Below are positions 34,774-43,145 of a stretch of DNA of 63,140 bases, in pieces (within the stretch, counting starts at the first letter, position 1; every line of letters starts with the position of its first letter). The translations under genes and the position numbers were made by a program. The stretch comes from Pseudomonas sp. R5(2019) (GTDB lineage: Bacteria; Pseudomonadota; Gammaproteobacteria; Pseudomonadales; Pseudomonadaceae). The stretch covers positions 1 through 63,140 of the forward strand of contig NZ_JAAAMT010000034.1 of NCBI RefSeq assembly GCF_009905435.1, written 5' to 3'. The notes under the pieces were generated by a model. The model made no database searches, was not told the DNA's origin, and saw only the letters and a program-made list of their open reading frames with translations.

Positions 34774-35829
34774 TCAGCGATTGATCAAGGCGATCACGGC
34801 ATCGGTGATTTGCCGGGTGGTCGCGCTACCACCCAGATCAGGGGTGTGCAAGCCGCTTTCGGTCACCGCCTCGATGGCCGACATCAGTTGCTTGGCCGCT
34901 GCCGCTTCGCCCAGGTGCTCGAGCATCATCGCTGCTGTCCAGAAGGTGGCGATGGGGTTGGCGACGCCTTTGCCGGTAATGTCGAAGGCCGAGCCATGGA
35001 TGGGTTCGAACATCGACGGGAAGTTGCGCGACGGGTTCAGGTTGGCGGTCGGGGCGATGCCCAGGCTGCCGGACAGTGCGGCGGCAAGGTCAGACAGAAT
35101 GTCGGCGTGCAGGTTAGTGGCGACGATCACGTCCAGCGTCGAGGGTTTGAGCACCATGCGCGTGGTGACGGCATCGACCAGTTCCTTGTCGATTTTCACG
35201 TCCGGGAAGTCCTTGGCGACTTCGTAGAAGATCTCATCCCACAGCACCATACCGTGGCGCTGGGCATTGGATTTGGTGACCATGGTCAGGTGCTTGCGCG
35301 GGCGACTGCGGGCCAGTTCGAAGGCAAAGCGGTGGATACGCTCGACCCCGGCACGGGTGAACACCGACACCTCGGTCGCCACCTCTTCAGGCAGGCCACG
35401 GTGGACGCGGCCGCCGTTGCCCGAGTATTCACCTTCGGAGTTTTCCCGGACCACGACCCAGTCGATCTGGTCGCCGTTGTGCAGCGGGCTTTTCACCCCT
35501 GGCAATACACGCGCCGGGCGCACGTTGGCGTATTGGTCGAAGCCTTGGCAGATCGGCAGGCGCAGGCCCCAGAGCGAAATGTGATCCGGCACATTCAAGG
35601 CGCCAACCGCACCGAAGAAGATGGCGTCGAAGGTTTTCAGCTCCTGCAGGCCGCCTTCGGGAATGTAGTAGCCATTTTTCAGGTAGTTGTCCGAGTTCCA
35701 GTCAAAGTGCTTGAACGACAGCTCGAAGCCGGATTTTATCGACAGGGCCTGCAGCACTTCTACGCCAGCAGCGATGACTTCAACACCAATGCCATCACCA
35801 GGAACCGCAGCAATCTTGTATGCGCTCAT
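34774..35829 (-). CDS. Tartrate dehydrogenase/decarboxylase (D-malate dehydrogenase family)
   Basis: This 351-residue NAD- and Mn-dependent decarboxylating dehydrogenase is of the isopropylmalate dehydrogenase superfamily, TtuC/DmlA branch. Marks are IAAVPGDGIGVEV at the start, VVRENSEGEYSGNGGRVHRG, TKSNAQRHGM, and FEPIHGSAFDITGKGVANP. It acts on tartrate, D-malate or related 2-hydroxy acids. GGAGTTGAAG precedes the ATG at 35829. Paired with dctA downstream and a divergent LysR. Confidence 0.92.
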   Translation of the reverse strand: MSAYKIAAVPGDGIGVEVIAAGVEVLQALSIKSGFELSFKHFDWNSDNYLKNGYYIPEGGLQELKTFDAIFFGAVGALNVPDHISLWGLRLPICQGFDQYANVRPARVLPGVKSPLHNGDQIDWVVVRENSEGEYSGNGGRVHRGLPEEVATEVSVFTRAGVERIHRFAFELARSRPRKHLTMVTKSNAQRHGMVLWDEIFYEVAKDFPDVKIDKELVDAVTTRMVLKPSTLDVIVATNLHADILSDLAAALSGSLGIAPTANLNPSRNFPSMFEPIHGSAFDITGKGVANPIATFWTAAMMLEHLGEAAAAKQLMSAIEAVTESGLHTPDLGGSATTRQITDAVIALINR

Positions 35830-35917
35830 CTTCAACTCCACTCTTGTTTTTCCTGTTGAACCGGGCTGTTCAACCAGGGTGTGAGCGGAGTATATGTAGT
35901 GAGTGCAAAGGCGTGAG

Positions 35918-35952
35918 TTACTCAAAATCACTACATAAATAACTTTGAGTTA
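35918..35952. promoter_or_regulatory. Candidate LysR site in the tartrate dehydrogenase/LysR gap
   Basis: TTACTCAAA (35918-35926) and TTTGAGTTA (35944-35952) form an inverted repeat with one mismatch, centred in the divergent promoter region. It ends four bases before the lysR start codon, a common autoregulatory layout. Confidence 0.55.
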
Positions 35953-35955
35953 CGA

Positions 35956-36879
35956 ATGAGCAAGTCACTGGATCTGTCGTTTTTCTACCTGCTGGCCAAC
36001 CAGGGCAGCCTTGCCGCCACCGCTCGGGAGCTGGGGGTCACACCGCCTGCGGTCAGCAAGCGGCTGACCGCGCTGGAGGCCCGGCTGGGCATTCGGCTGG
36101 TGAACCGCACCACTCGCTCCATGAGCCTGACAACCGAAGGTGAGCTGTATTTCGCCCATGCGGCGCGCATCCTCACGCAAATCGATGAGGTCGAGCAGCT
36201 GGTCAGCAGCAGCCGTGCCACGCCCAAGGGCTTGATTCGCGTCAACGCCTCGCTGGGCTTTGGCCGGCGCTACATCGGCCCGGCATTGGCGGCCTTCTTC
36301 GCCCGTTACCCGGAGGTGGAAATCCAGCTGGAAATCACCGACCACCCACTGGACCTCGCCACCCATGGCTTTGACCTGGGCATACGCTTCGGCAGCCTGC
36401 CGGATGCCACTTTCCATGCACGCAAGATCGCCTCCAACCGCAGGTTGTTGTGCGCCTCGCCGCTGTACCTGCAAAAGCACGGCGTGCCCGAACGCCTGAG
36501 CGACCTGACGAAACACAACTGCATCTTTTTGCGCCAGAACGAAACGCCGCATGGCGTCTGGAGTTTCACCCATGGCGGGCGCACGCAAAACATCAAGGTT
36601 CACGGCGCACTGGGCTGCAACGACGGCGAGGTGGCCCTGAACTGGGCGCTGGAAGGCTATGGCATTGTGCTCAGGGCCGAATGGGACATCGCTCGCTACG
36701 TGCGCAGCGGCCGGCTCAGGCTGGTACTGCAAGACCAGACGCCAACCCGCGCCGACGTGTATGCGGTGTATCCGCAACAGCTGCACTTGTCGGCACGGGT
36801 CCGCAGCCTGATCGATTTTCTGGTCGAGCGCTTCAAGCACATCGACAACCTCGACGAGCCGGCGCTGACGGTGGACTGA
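35956..36879 (+). CDS. LysR family regulator of the tartrate/dicarboxylate unit
   Basis: This 307-residue LysR protein has its HTH at residues 1-60 (LDLSFFYLLANQGSLAATARELGVTP, VSKRLTALEARLG, and NRTTRSMSLT) and an effector domain to the C terminus. It belongs to the DsdC/CrgA-like subgroup. The divergent position next to tartrate dehydrogenase makes it the likely activator. Confidence 0.88.
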   Translation: MSKSLDLSFFYLLANQGSLAATARELGVTPPAVSKRLTALEARLGIRLVNRTTRSMSLTTEGELYFAHAARILTQIDEVEQLVSSSRATPKGLIRVNASLGFGRRYIGPALAAFFARYPEVEIQLEITDHPLDLATHGFDLGIRFGSLPDATFHARKIASNRRLLCASPLYLQKHGVPERLSDLTKHNCIFLRQNETPHGVWSFTHGGRTQNIKVHGALGCNDGEVALNWALEGYGIVLRAEWDIARYVRSGRLRLVLQDQTPTRADVYAVYPQQLHLSARVRSLIDFLVERFKHIDNLDEPALTVD

Positions 36880-36884
36880 CCCGC

Positions 36885-37067
36885 TCAGCGTCGTTCATCG
36901 GACAGTGGAGTAGGCTCATCGGCCTCGGGCACCTTCTTGACGCGGTTCGGGTCCTCTTGACCTGGTGGTGACCGATTTGGGTGATTGGGGTCGTTGACCG
37001 GGTCATGGGGGTTCAAAGGCGGTTGCGGTGACAGCGGGTCGTCCAACGGGAAGGATTCATTGGCCAT
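36885..37067 (-). CDS. Small proline/aspartate-rich hypothetical protein
   Basis: This 60-residue, low-complexity, disordered protein (DPLSPQPPLNPHDPVNDPN) is of a kind often seen in Pseudomonas. AGAGGTG precedes the ATG. No membrane segment. Convergent with the LysR gene with 5 bp between stops. Function unknown. Confidence 0.6.
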   Translation of the reverse strand: MANESFPLDDPLSPQPPLNPHDPVNDPNHPNRSPPGQEDPNRVKKVPEADEPTPLSDERR

Positions 37068-37262
37068 GGCACACCTCTGCGCGGTTTGCCCGCGGGGTGC
37101 GGGCCTTATGAGTTAGAGGTTGGCGGGATCGGTCTGTGCCTGTGTTGCGACGGAAGGTCGAAGGCAACTATCGGCGCCATGGAACGCCCCCGCGATATCT
37201 TCTTTTCAATGCGCAGCCAGCTTAGATAAGCAGTGCTATAGTCACCGCTAAATCAGTTAAAG

Positions 37263-37586
37263 ATGAATTTGAGCGATCTTAACGTGCATATTTTTCCTAT
37301 CGCCTGTGCTGAGCAGCTCGAAAATATCGGCCTTCTCGTCAAAACGCGACGTCTTGAGCGAAAAATCCGCCAGCAAGACATCGCCACCGCAGTGGGCATT
37401 TCTGCACAAACGGTCGGCAAGATTGAGGCCGGAACGCCTACGGTGGAAATACGCGCCTATATGGTGGTGCTGTGGCATCTGGGTTTGCTGGGCGATGTTT
37501 TTCCGCTGGTAGCCCCTCCTTCGCGCGCCAGCTACGCGAATGAACATCGGGTACGGCTCAAAAAAGCGTCGAAAGGAGACTTCTGA
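37263..37586 (+). CDS. hipB: HipB-like antitoxin, XRE family
   Basis: This 107-residue DNA-binding antitoxin has the XRE HTH at about 25-75 (LVKTRRLERKIRQQDIATAVGISAQTVGKIEAG). The C-terminal tail is longer than in E. coli HipB (88). Its TGA shares a base with the toxin ATG (TGATG). It would repress its own promoter and sequester the kinase. Confidence 0.85.
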   Translation: MNLSDLNVHIFPIACAEQLENIGLLVKTRRLERKIRQQDIATAVGISAQTVGKIEAGTPTVEIRAYMVVLWHLGLLGDVFPLVAPPSRASYANEHRVRLKKASKGDF

Positions 37587-38806
37587 TGAGTCGGGTTTAC
37601 GTTTACATGCAGATGCCCGAGTCTCTGGAGGTCGTCACTTTGGGCCGTCTGGATAGCCGCGCTGGTGTGGGCGAATTCGTTTACAACCCCGAGTACGTGG
37701 ACCAAGGCGGATGGGTGCCGGACCCCATTCGCTATCCCCTGCGGCCCGAAGCGTTTGCCGCGATCACTACAAACAACGGAATTCCCGGATTTATCCGCGA
37801 TGCTGCGCCCGATGGATGGGGCGAGCGTGTTCTGCAGAAAACGGCCGACGGTGCTCTTGATGCCATGGACTTCCTGCTGAAATCGCCAAACCAGGACCGC
37901 GCGGGCAGTCTGATGATGGGCGCAACCAGAATGGCGCCGATCAATGTCGGACAAGCAGGCGTCGCCAGAATCACTGCCCTTGATGATTTCATCGCATTTG
38001 TCGACAACATCCAGAATGGCTTCAAACTGAGCGACGAGATGGCGCGTCAAGCGCTGCGTCAACGCTCGTCTCTGGGGGGGGCACGTCCGAAATGTACGCT
38101 GCGCGTCGCTGATCGTTTGATTCTGGCCAAGCCACGCGACAGGCACGATGACTTTGATATTCCAGCACTGGAATTTGCTTGCATGTCGTTCGCCGCAGCC
38201 AAGGGATTGAACGTGGCCCACGTTCAATTGCACCGCGCACGTTCGAGTACCCTGTTGGTGGACCGCTTTGACCGGCGTCTTTCTGAAGCTGGCAAGTTCT
38301 TGCGAATACCGATGCTCAGCGCGCTCACCCTGCTGGACAGCGATTGGAAAAACCCCGCGCTGCATGAGCGAGAGTGGCGCTACGGTCTTTTGGTCGATGA
38401 GTTACGGCGACGCGAGGTACCCGCCGAAGATCTGCACGAGCTTTATCGACGAATCTGCTTCAACATTCTGGTCGGCAATGACGATGACCACCCCAAGAAC
38501 CATGGCGTTATTTTCAAAGCCGGGCGCTGGCGCTTGTCACCGCTCTACGATGTCGTGCCTTGCCTTGACGGCGCCCCACCGCCTCGTTTGGCCATGGCGG
38601 TCGGCAAATACGGGCATGAGCTTTCCCGGCGCAATCTGTTGAGCCAGGCCGAGCACTACTTGCTTAACCAGAACGAGGCTTGCTCGATACTTGAGGAGGT
38701 GGCCAGCTGGGAGCCGGACCTGCGCGAGCATTACGCAGAACATCTCGCCGATCGTGAGCAGGCCCTGGCGCTGAGTGCCATGGGCGGTCAGCGTTTGATC
38801 CTGTGA
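37586..38806 (+). CDS. hipA: HipA-like serine/threonine kinase toxin
   Basis: This 406-residue kinase is of the HipA family, whose E. coli member phosphorylates glutamyl-tRNA synthetase and stops translation. Seen here are the N-terminal subdomain (GEFVYNPEYVD), the Ser-containing P-loop SSLGGARPKCTL, the catalytic NILVGNDDDHPKNHGV, and the metal-binding LSPLYDVVP. All kinase residues appear present, so it should be active. Follows hipB with a one-base overlap. Confidence 0.9.
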   Translation: MSRVYVYMQMPESLEVVTLGRLDSRAGVGEFVYNPEYVDQGGWVPDPIRYPLRPEAFAAITTNNGIPGFIRDAAPDGWGERVLQKTADGALDAMDFLLKSPNQDRAGSLMMGATRMAPINVGQAGVARITALDDFIAFVDNIQNGFKLSDEMARQALRQRSSLGGARPKCTLRVADRLILAKPRDRHDDFDIPALEFACMSFAAAKGLNVAHVQLHRARSSTLLVDRFDRRLSEAGKFLRIPMLSALTLLDSDWKNPALHEREWRYGLLVDELRRREVPAEDLHELYRRICFNILVGNDDDHPKNHGVIFKAGRWRLSPLYDVVPCLDGAPPPRLAMAVGKYGHELSRRNLLSQAEHYLLNQNEACSILEEVASWEPDLREHYAEHLADREQALALSAMGGQRLIL

Positions 38807-38884
38807 CGCATAGATAAATAGACTTGAATGATCAGCAGCACTTCACTACCAATACTACTTTCCGTTGTCCGTGATCAACCCTGT

Positions 38885-38901
38885 TATTTCTGACAGTTGA
38901 C
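38885..38901 (+). promoter_or_regulatory. Motif TATTTCTGACAGTTGAC (copy 1)
   Basis: The 17-base word TATTTCTGACAGTTGAC occurs 79 bp before the 181-residue orphan gene. The same word with one change is found at 41953 before another orphan gene. It may be a shared promoter or regulator site. Confidence 0.45.
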
Positions 38902-38979
38902 AGCACTCTGCCTCGCGTTAGATTTTCCCTATGTCCTGGACACCTAAACCACTTCCTTTGCTCAAGACGGTGACCGCCA

Positions 38980-39525
38980 ATGAACGCTCTATACACCCCC
39001 TCTTTCAAAGCCTATGTAAGCCTGGCCAGTGTGGGCGCGCAATTAAGCTTTGAGCCTTTGAATACCTCCAGCGCAGAGGGAAAGTCCAAGAGCAGTTCCA
39101 AAGGCTGGCTATATGCAAGGTCGGGGGCTTATTACTCAAGTGAAATCAATGGGCTGCCCGTCGATTTCATTTATATCGGCAAAAGCTGCTATTTGATCAA
39201 GCTGCCCGACTACGCCCTGGCCGCCAGCGACAATGGCTATATCGGCGGCTATCAAACCGGGCACCACTGGAAGTTACAGTCACTGACATCAAACTCGCTT
39301 GTTCTTCCCACTTCGGAGATGGTCGGTAACACCCTGGAAGTCAACTTGCTGAACCACAGCCGTAACGACAGCTCGTTGTGCCTGTACAACCGAAAACACA
39401 TGACCGACTCGGACTGGCGCTGCTATGTGACGGAGGCCGAGGGCGAGCGCACGTCCGTTACTCTGCATATCGTGGCCCTGCTGGATCCGGCTGACGGGCA
39501 CATCGTCCGTACTCATCTGCATTGA
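38980..39525 (+). CDS. Hypothetical 181-residue protein
   Basis: This soluble protein is rich in Ser, Tyr and Gly and looks mostly beta-stranded (GWLYARSGAYYSSEI, DFIYIGKSCYLIKL, GYIGGYQTGHHWKLQSL). No signal peptide is evident and I recognise no family. It could be a carbohydrate-binding or insect-active type protein, but that is only impression. It is preceded by the shared 17-base motif and stands as a single gene. Confidence 0.6.
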   Translation: MNALYTPSFKAYVSLASVGAQLSFEPLNTSSAEGKSKSSSKGWLYARSGAYYSSEINGLPVDFIYIGKSCYLIKLPDYALAASDNGYIGGYQTGHHWKLQSLTSNSLVLPTSEMVGNTLEVNLLNHSRNDSSLCLYNRKHMTDSDWRCYVTEAEGERTSVTLHIVALLDPADGHIVRTHLH

Positions 39526-39551
39526 ATATCAGCCGCTTGCCTTTGATACGG

Positions 39552-39848
39552 CTACTCACCGTCCGGCTTTAACGCCCGAACCTCCTTCAACAGCTGCTGC
39601 TTGTCGAACATGCAGGAAAAGCTTTTTTTACCTTCGGTGCCCTGATCGACGATGCCATCGATGGTATATCCATCAGCCGTGGTTGCAGTGGGGTCCAGGG
39701 CCAGGTCATTGGTGTCCACATCGTATTGCTTGGCAGCCGCATCGATGCAGGCATCGGCCATTTGGTCATCGTCGGAGGGAATGGCGATCACGGCTGAAAT
39801 GCAAACGGCTGCCAACCCGATAACGGCGGCACAGCGACGAATACGCAT
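39552..39848 (-). CDS. Small exported hypothetical protein
   Basis: This 98-residue protein has a signal peptide (residues 1-23, AAVIGLAAVCISAVIA) and an acidic mature part with two cysteines likely joined in the periplasm (ADACIDAA and SFSCMFD). AGGGAGAACG precedes the ATG at 39848. Role unknown. Convergent with the 181-residue orphan. Confidence 0.7.
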   Translation of the reverse strand: MRIRRCAAVIGLAAVCISAVIAIPSDDDQMADACIDAAAKQYDVDTNDLALDPTATTADGYTIDGIVDQGTEGKKSFSCMFDKQQLLKEVRALKPDGE

Positions 39849-40041
39849 AGCGTTCTCCCTGACCGATGATCTGGAACGGCTACACACACTGTAGCCCCAA
39901 TCGCCGCCGGGGGGTGGCCGTTGGGCAGGTGAGGCCAACTGCACCAAGATTCTGTCCAGCACGTTTCACAAGCCCAAGGAGATTGATCACTCTCGCGCCT
40001 TACCCTAAAGCAAGGAAAATTTGCATGCAGGAATCACGCTC

Positions 40042-40326
40042 ATGTCCACCGCTACCCTGAGCTCGAAAGGTCAAATAACCATCCCCGCTCAAGTCCGTGC
40101 TTCGCTGGGACTGGATACCGGTGACCGAGTCGAGTTCGTCGCACTGGGTGATGGCAAGTTCGCCATCATGGCTGCCACTCAACCTGCACGTAGCCTGAAA
40201 GGGCTTGTCCGCAAACCGGCTAATCCGGTCAGTATCGAAGAAATGAATCAGGCCATCGAAGCGCAAGGGGCCAAACGCCTAAGCCAGCTCAACGCAACGG
40301 CGAAGCCGTCTTGCGCACAATCTTGA
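40042..40326 (+). CDS. AbrB/SpoVT-type antitoxin-like protein, partner toxin missing
   Basis: This 94-residue protein has the swapped-hairpin AbrB domain at 1-46 (ATLSSKGQITIPAQVRASLG, DRVEFVALGDGKFAIM). Such proteins are usually the first gene of a VapBC-type pair with a PIN toxin. None follows here. Instead its last 38 bp overlap the tail of a convergent DUF1883 gene. AGGA sits eight bases before ATG 40042. Confidence 0.82.
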   Translation: MSTATLSSKGQITIPAQVRASLGLDTGDRVEFVALGDGKFAIMAATQPARSLKGLVRKPANPVSIEEMNQAIEAQGAKRLSQLNATAKPSCAQS

Positions 40327-40591
40327 TGCTGTACTTGAGCGTCGGCTTGCGGGTCACGCTGATCGCGCGCTGGGTGACGGTGTCGAGGGTGATATTCCAG
40401 TAACCGGTGCTGGGCACGGTGATCCTGGCCGGAAACTTCTCGAACGCGCCGCCATGGTAGGTGTGCCGACCACCATTCTTGAAACTGCGAAAGTTGGCGT
40501 CGTTCATCAAGCGAATGTTGCAGCGTTGCGAGCTCTCGATAATGACGATGTCGTCTTCACTGAGGTGCTCACGCTGGTGAATGTATTTCAT
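40289..40591 (-). CDS. DUF1883 family protein
   Basis: This 100-residue, beta-rich protein has the DUF1883 signature MKYIHQREHL, VVIIESSQRCNIRLMND and the central GGRHTYHGGAFEKFPARI. Family function is not established. The 3' end overlaps the AbrB-type gene. Its last residues past IVRKT may be extended. Confidence 0.82.
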   Translation of the reverse strand: MKYIHQREHLSEDDIVIIESSQRCNIRLMNDANFRSFKNGGRHTYHGGAFEKFPARITVPSTGYWNITLDTVTQRAISVTRKPTLKYSIKIVRKTASPLR

Positions 40592-40915
40592 GTAAAGGCC
40601 AGAATCCGTCTATCAAACAATGGCGCCAAGGTTAGAGCATTTGCCGGCCGCTGGCGATGCCCGCAAGCCCAGCGGCACTCGCTCTCCTCCACAGAGCGGA
40701 TCGACTTGCAAATGCCCCAAAACAAGTCACAGCGCCCCCTTCTGGCCCATGCTTTATGGTCTCTCCAGCCGAAAAGCCTGAAGTAACTTGCGCCAGCACA
40801 TTGGCCTGAAATCTGCTTATCTCTCACAACCCGGCGCGTCAGTGCTGACCGCGGGCGGGTGAACCGGCAACGTGGCCGACTCGAATCACCCCCAATTCAT
40901 AGAACACCAGGCAAA
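40592..40915. other. Gene-free stretch upstream of terminator, possible small RNA
   Basis: I see no protein gene here. The stretch leads straight into the strong terminator at 40916-40954, so part of it, perhaps from about 40790 on, may be transcribed as a small RNA or a leader. I could not match it to a known Pseudomonas sRNA. Confidence 0.35.
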
Positions 40916-40954
40916 GGTGCCTGGAGCTGCTCGACAGCTCCAGGCGCCTTTTTT
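40916..40954 (+). terminator. Strong intrinsic terminator 20 bp before the CBS gene
   Basis: GGTGCCTGGAGCTG (40916-40929) pairs with CAGCTCCAGGCGCC (40935-40948) over 14 bp with one G-T wobble, a 5-base loop, and a run of six T. It points toward the CBS gene whose ATG is at 40975, so it must end an upstream transcript: a small RNA or an attenuated leader. Confidence 0.85.
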
Positions 40955-40974
40955 GTTTTTCGGGAGAGTCATTG

Positions 40975-41463
40975 ATGAAAACCGTTGCCCAACTACTGAA
41001 ACTGAAAGCCCTGCACAACCAGCACGTTCACACCATCGGCCCCGACCAGATGGTGCTCGAGGCCCTGAAGGTGATGACCGAGAAAAACGTCGGTGCCTTG
41101 CCGGTGGTGGCCGATGGCAAGGTCGTGGGCGTGGTCAGTGAGCGGGACTACGCCCGCAAGGTCGTGCTGCACGGGCGCTCTTCGGTGGGTACGCCGGTCA
41201 GCGCGATCATGAGTACGCCGGTGGTGACCGTGGATTCGCGGCAGAATATCGACACCTGCATGGGCATCATGACCAACAGCCACTTGCGCCATTTGCCGGT
41301 GGTGGAAAACGGTGTGTTGCTGGGCTTGTTGTCGATCGGCGACCTGGTCAAGGAGGCCATAGCCGAACAGGCCGACCTGATCCGGCAACTGGAGCAGTAC
41401 ATTCGCGGCGAGTGGGTCGACACTTCTACCGATAACAATTGCTGGCTAGGTGCAACCGCCTGA
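40975..41463 (+). CDS. CBS-pair domain protein
   Basis: This 162-residue protein consists of two CBS repeats (about 15-70 and 78-135; VVADGKVVGVVSERDYARKVVL and VVENGVLLGLLSIGDLVKEAI). It would bind an adenine nucleotide such as AMP and act as an energy or stress sensor. GGGAG precedes the ATG. Between the preceding terminator and the ATG only about 20 bp remain, leaving little room for an own promoter. Confidence 0.88.
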   Translation: MKTVAQLLKLKALHNQHVHTIGPDQMVLEALKVMTEKNVGALPVVADGKVVGVVSERDYARKVVLHGRSSVGTPVSAIMSTPVVTVDSRQNIDTCMGIMTNSHLRHLPVVENGVLLGLLSIGDLVKEAIAEQADLIRQLEQYIRGEWVDTSTDNNCWLGATA

Positions 41464-41601
41464 GCCCTGCCCGGACTGGACTGGACTGGAAGTGAGAACG
41501 GCGCCACCTTGCCGCCCCCCCCCGGCAAGGTTTTTGTCGCTTGTGCTGGCCTCATCGCTAGCAAGCTCTGCTCCCACAGGGGTATGTAGAATCAGCCCGG
41601 T

Positions 41602-41805
41602 TCAGCGTCCGAACTGCCCCAGCGCCAGCATCACCCCGATCACTACCACCGCCAGCCCAGCACCCGCCGTCCACTGCGATTCGGGCGTTTCGCTGAACCA
41701 GCTGCGTCTGGACGGGTATTTGCCCAGGGTGAGCAGTTTCACCACCGGCCAGCCAATGGGGTAGAAAATGGCTTGAAAGGTCAGCTCGCCGATAAAGTCG
41801 AACAT
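41602..41805 (-). CDS. Small membrane protein
   Basis: This 67-residue protein has a hydrophobic N-terminal half (FIGELTFQAIFYPIGWPVVKLLTLG) and a second hydrophobic segment at the C terminus (GAGLAVVVIGVMLALG). CTGGAGGCAGGC precedes the ATG. Function unknown. A half REP element lies at about 41555-41580 just past its stop. Confidence 0.7.
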   Translation of the reverse strand: MFDFIGELTFQAIFYPIGWPVVKLLTLGKYPSRRSWFSETPESQWTAGAGLAVVVIGVMLALGQFGR

Positions 41806-41952
41806 GCCTGCCTCCAGGAACAATTGACCGGCGCCGAACGAGTTCCTTGGCTCTCTCTTGTCAGGATAGAACACAACTCAACTGCACAGCGCCTCTCACC
41901 CCACCGTTGTAACTTCCATCCCCGCCAAGTCACGAATCAATCACAGGCCTCG

Positions 41953-41969
41953 TATTTCTGACAGTAGAC
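41953..41969 (+). promoter_or_regulatory. Motif TATTTCTGACAGTAGAC (copy 2)
   Basis: This is the second copy of the 17-base word found at 38885, with one base different. It lies about 140 bp before the membrane protein gene at 42108. The flanks of the two sites differ, so the word itself is what is conserved. Confidence 0.45.
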
Positions 41970-42107
41970 GGCAAAGCATTGCCGTTGAAGACTGTGCTCA
42001 GACAATCGCAAACATCGGGGATTGCGGCAGCGGCCAAATGCACACGATCAGCGCCGATCAGCCAGGTACTTTCAAAGCGTTCTGACATAGACCTCGGAGA
42101 CGTGGAC

Positions 42108-42545
42108 ATGGAGATCTTCTCTTGGCTTGCACTCGCCAGTTATACGCTGGCTTTTATGCTCGTCGTCGGCTTCTCGATAGCGTACTTGAAGCGTTCTGAC
42201 TTCATGCCCTACCACAGCGTGGCGGTTGCGCGCCCTTGGCGCGAGGTTGAACCACGCATGCGGGTACTGCTCCTGGCCTTGATCAAGTTAGCGGGATGGG
42301 CGTGGCTGGCGATCGCCCTGGCTGGCTTCTTGCTGTTGTACTTGCTGTCCTCGCGTAACGGAGTACTTGCACAGCTCATTGTATTTCAAGTGTTCTGCTT
42401 GATTGCAGTGACGCCGCCAACAGCGGTCGCCCTGTATGTACGCCTGAAAACAGAGGCGCCAACTCCGGTAGCCATCGGCGTTTCAGGCGTAGTGCTTACC
42501 TTGTTGGGGTTTACGTTTGCCTTGTTATCCGGTCATTACACCTGA
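42108..42545 (+). CDS. Hypothetical four-segment membrane protein
   Basis: This 145-residue protein has four predicted membrane helices (about 4-26, 55-80, 88-110, 120-142) and a short basic loop (LKRSDFMPYHSVAVARPWREVEPRM). GGAGACGTGG before ATG 42108 sets the start. No family recognised. Followed 30 bp later by the thioesterase gene on the same strand. Confidence 0.7.
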   Translation: MEIFSWLALASYTLAFMLVVGFSIAYLKRSDFMPYHSVAVARPWREVEPRMRVLLLALIKLAGWAWLAIALAGFLLLYLLSSRNGVLAQLIVFQVFCLIAVTPPTAVALYVRLKTEAPTPVAIGVSGVVLTLLGFTFALLSGHYT

Positions 42546-42575
42546 CATTCCCTGCGCACCTGAAGGCCACTCACC

Positions 42576-43004
42576 ATGCATCCTGACACCTTGTTCTGGA
42601 ATATTGTCGATAAGCGACATCCTCTACCCAATGCTGCTCGTTTACTGGGCTGGACATTTATCAAATTTGATAAAGACCATTGCGAAGCCCATATCGAGTT
42701 CGATGCAACCGATCAGCTGACCAATCCGCTGGGTAATATTCAAGGCGGCATGCTGACGGCCATGCTGGATGACGCTATGGGGCCCGCTGTTTACGCCAAT
42801 TTGCCTGCTAATCAGCTCGCCATGACGACTGAGTTGAACACCCATTACATCCACCCCGCGTTGCCCGGCAGGATTATCGCAACGGGTCGGGTCGATCACA
42901 GGCAGGGTGACAACTGCATCACCTCAGGCGTACTTATGGATAAAGACGGGAAGGTGCTGACAACGGCAACCGCCATCTACCGTATCGTCAATTTCCGGTC
43001 ATGA
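42576..43004 (+). CDS. PaaI family hotdog-fold thioesterase
   Basis: This 142-residue protein has the hotdog signature NPLGNIQGGMLTAMLDDAMGPA (the aligned HGG is QGG here), then TTELNTHYIHPALPGRIIATGRV. It would hydrolyse an acyl-CoA thioester in the cytoplasm. The usual His of HGG is replaced by Gln, so activity may differ from PaaI. Substrate unknown. Confidence 0.82.
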   Translation: MHPDTLFWNIVDKRHPLPNAARLLGWTFIKFDKDHCEAHIEFDATDQLTNPLGNIQGGMLTAMLDDAMGPAVYANLPANQLAMTTELNTHYIHPALPGRIIATGRVDHRQGDNCITSGVLMDKDGKVLTTATAIYRIVNFRS

Positions 43005-43104
43005 GCAGCGTTGGGGACCACGGTCAGCGCTCTCCCCCATAGGGTTCGCCTGGCGTTTTCATCGTGCGCGAAGGAGCCGCTTTACTTTTTCACCCCGACT
43101 TCCG

Positions 43105-43118
43105 TATATTCGAATATA
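43105..43118. promoter_or_regulatory. Probable ArsR operator
   Basis: TATATTCGAATATA is a perfect 14-base palindrome 28 bp before the arsR ATG, followed by another ATAT..ATAT stretch. ArsR-family operators are AT-rich imperfect repeats of this kind next to the promoter. Confidence 0.7.
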
Positions 43119-43145
43119 TGTATTTCCATATATTGCGATAACACC

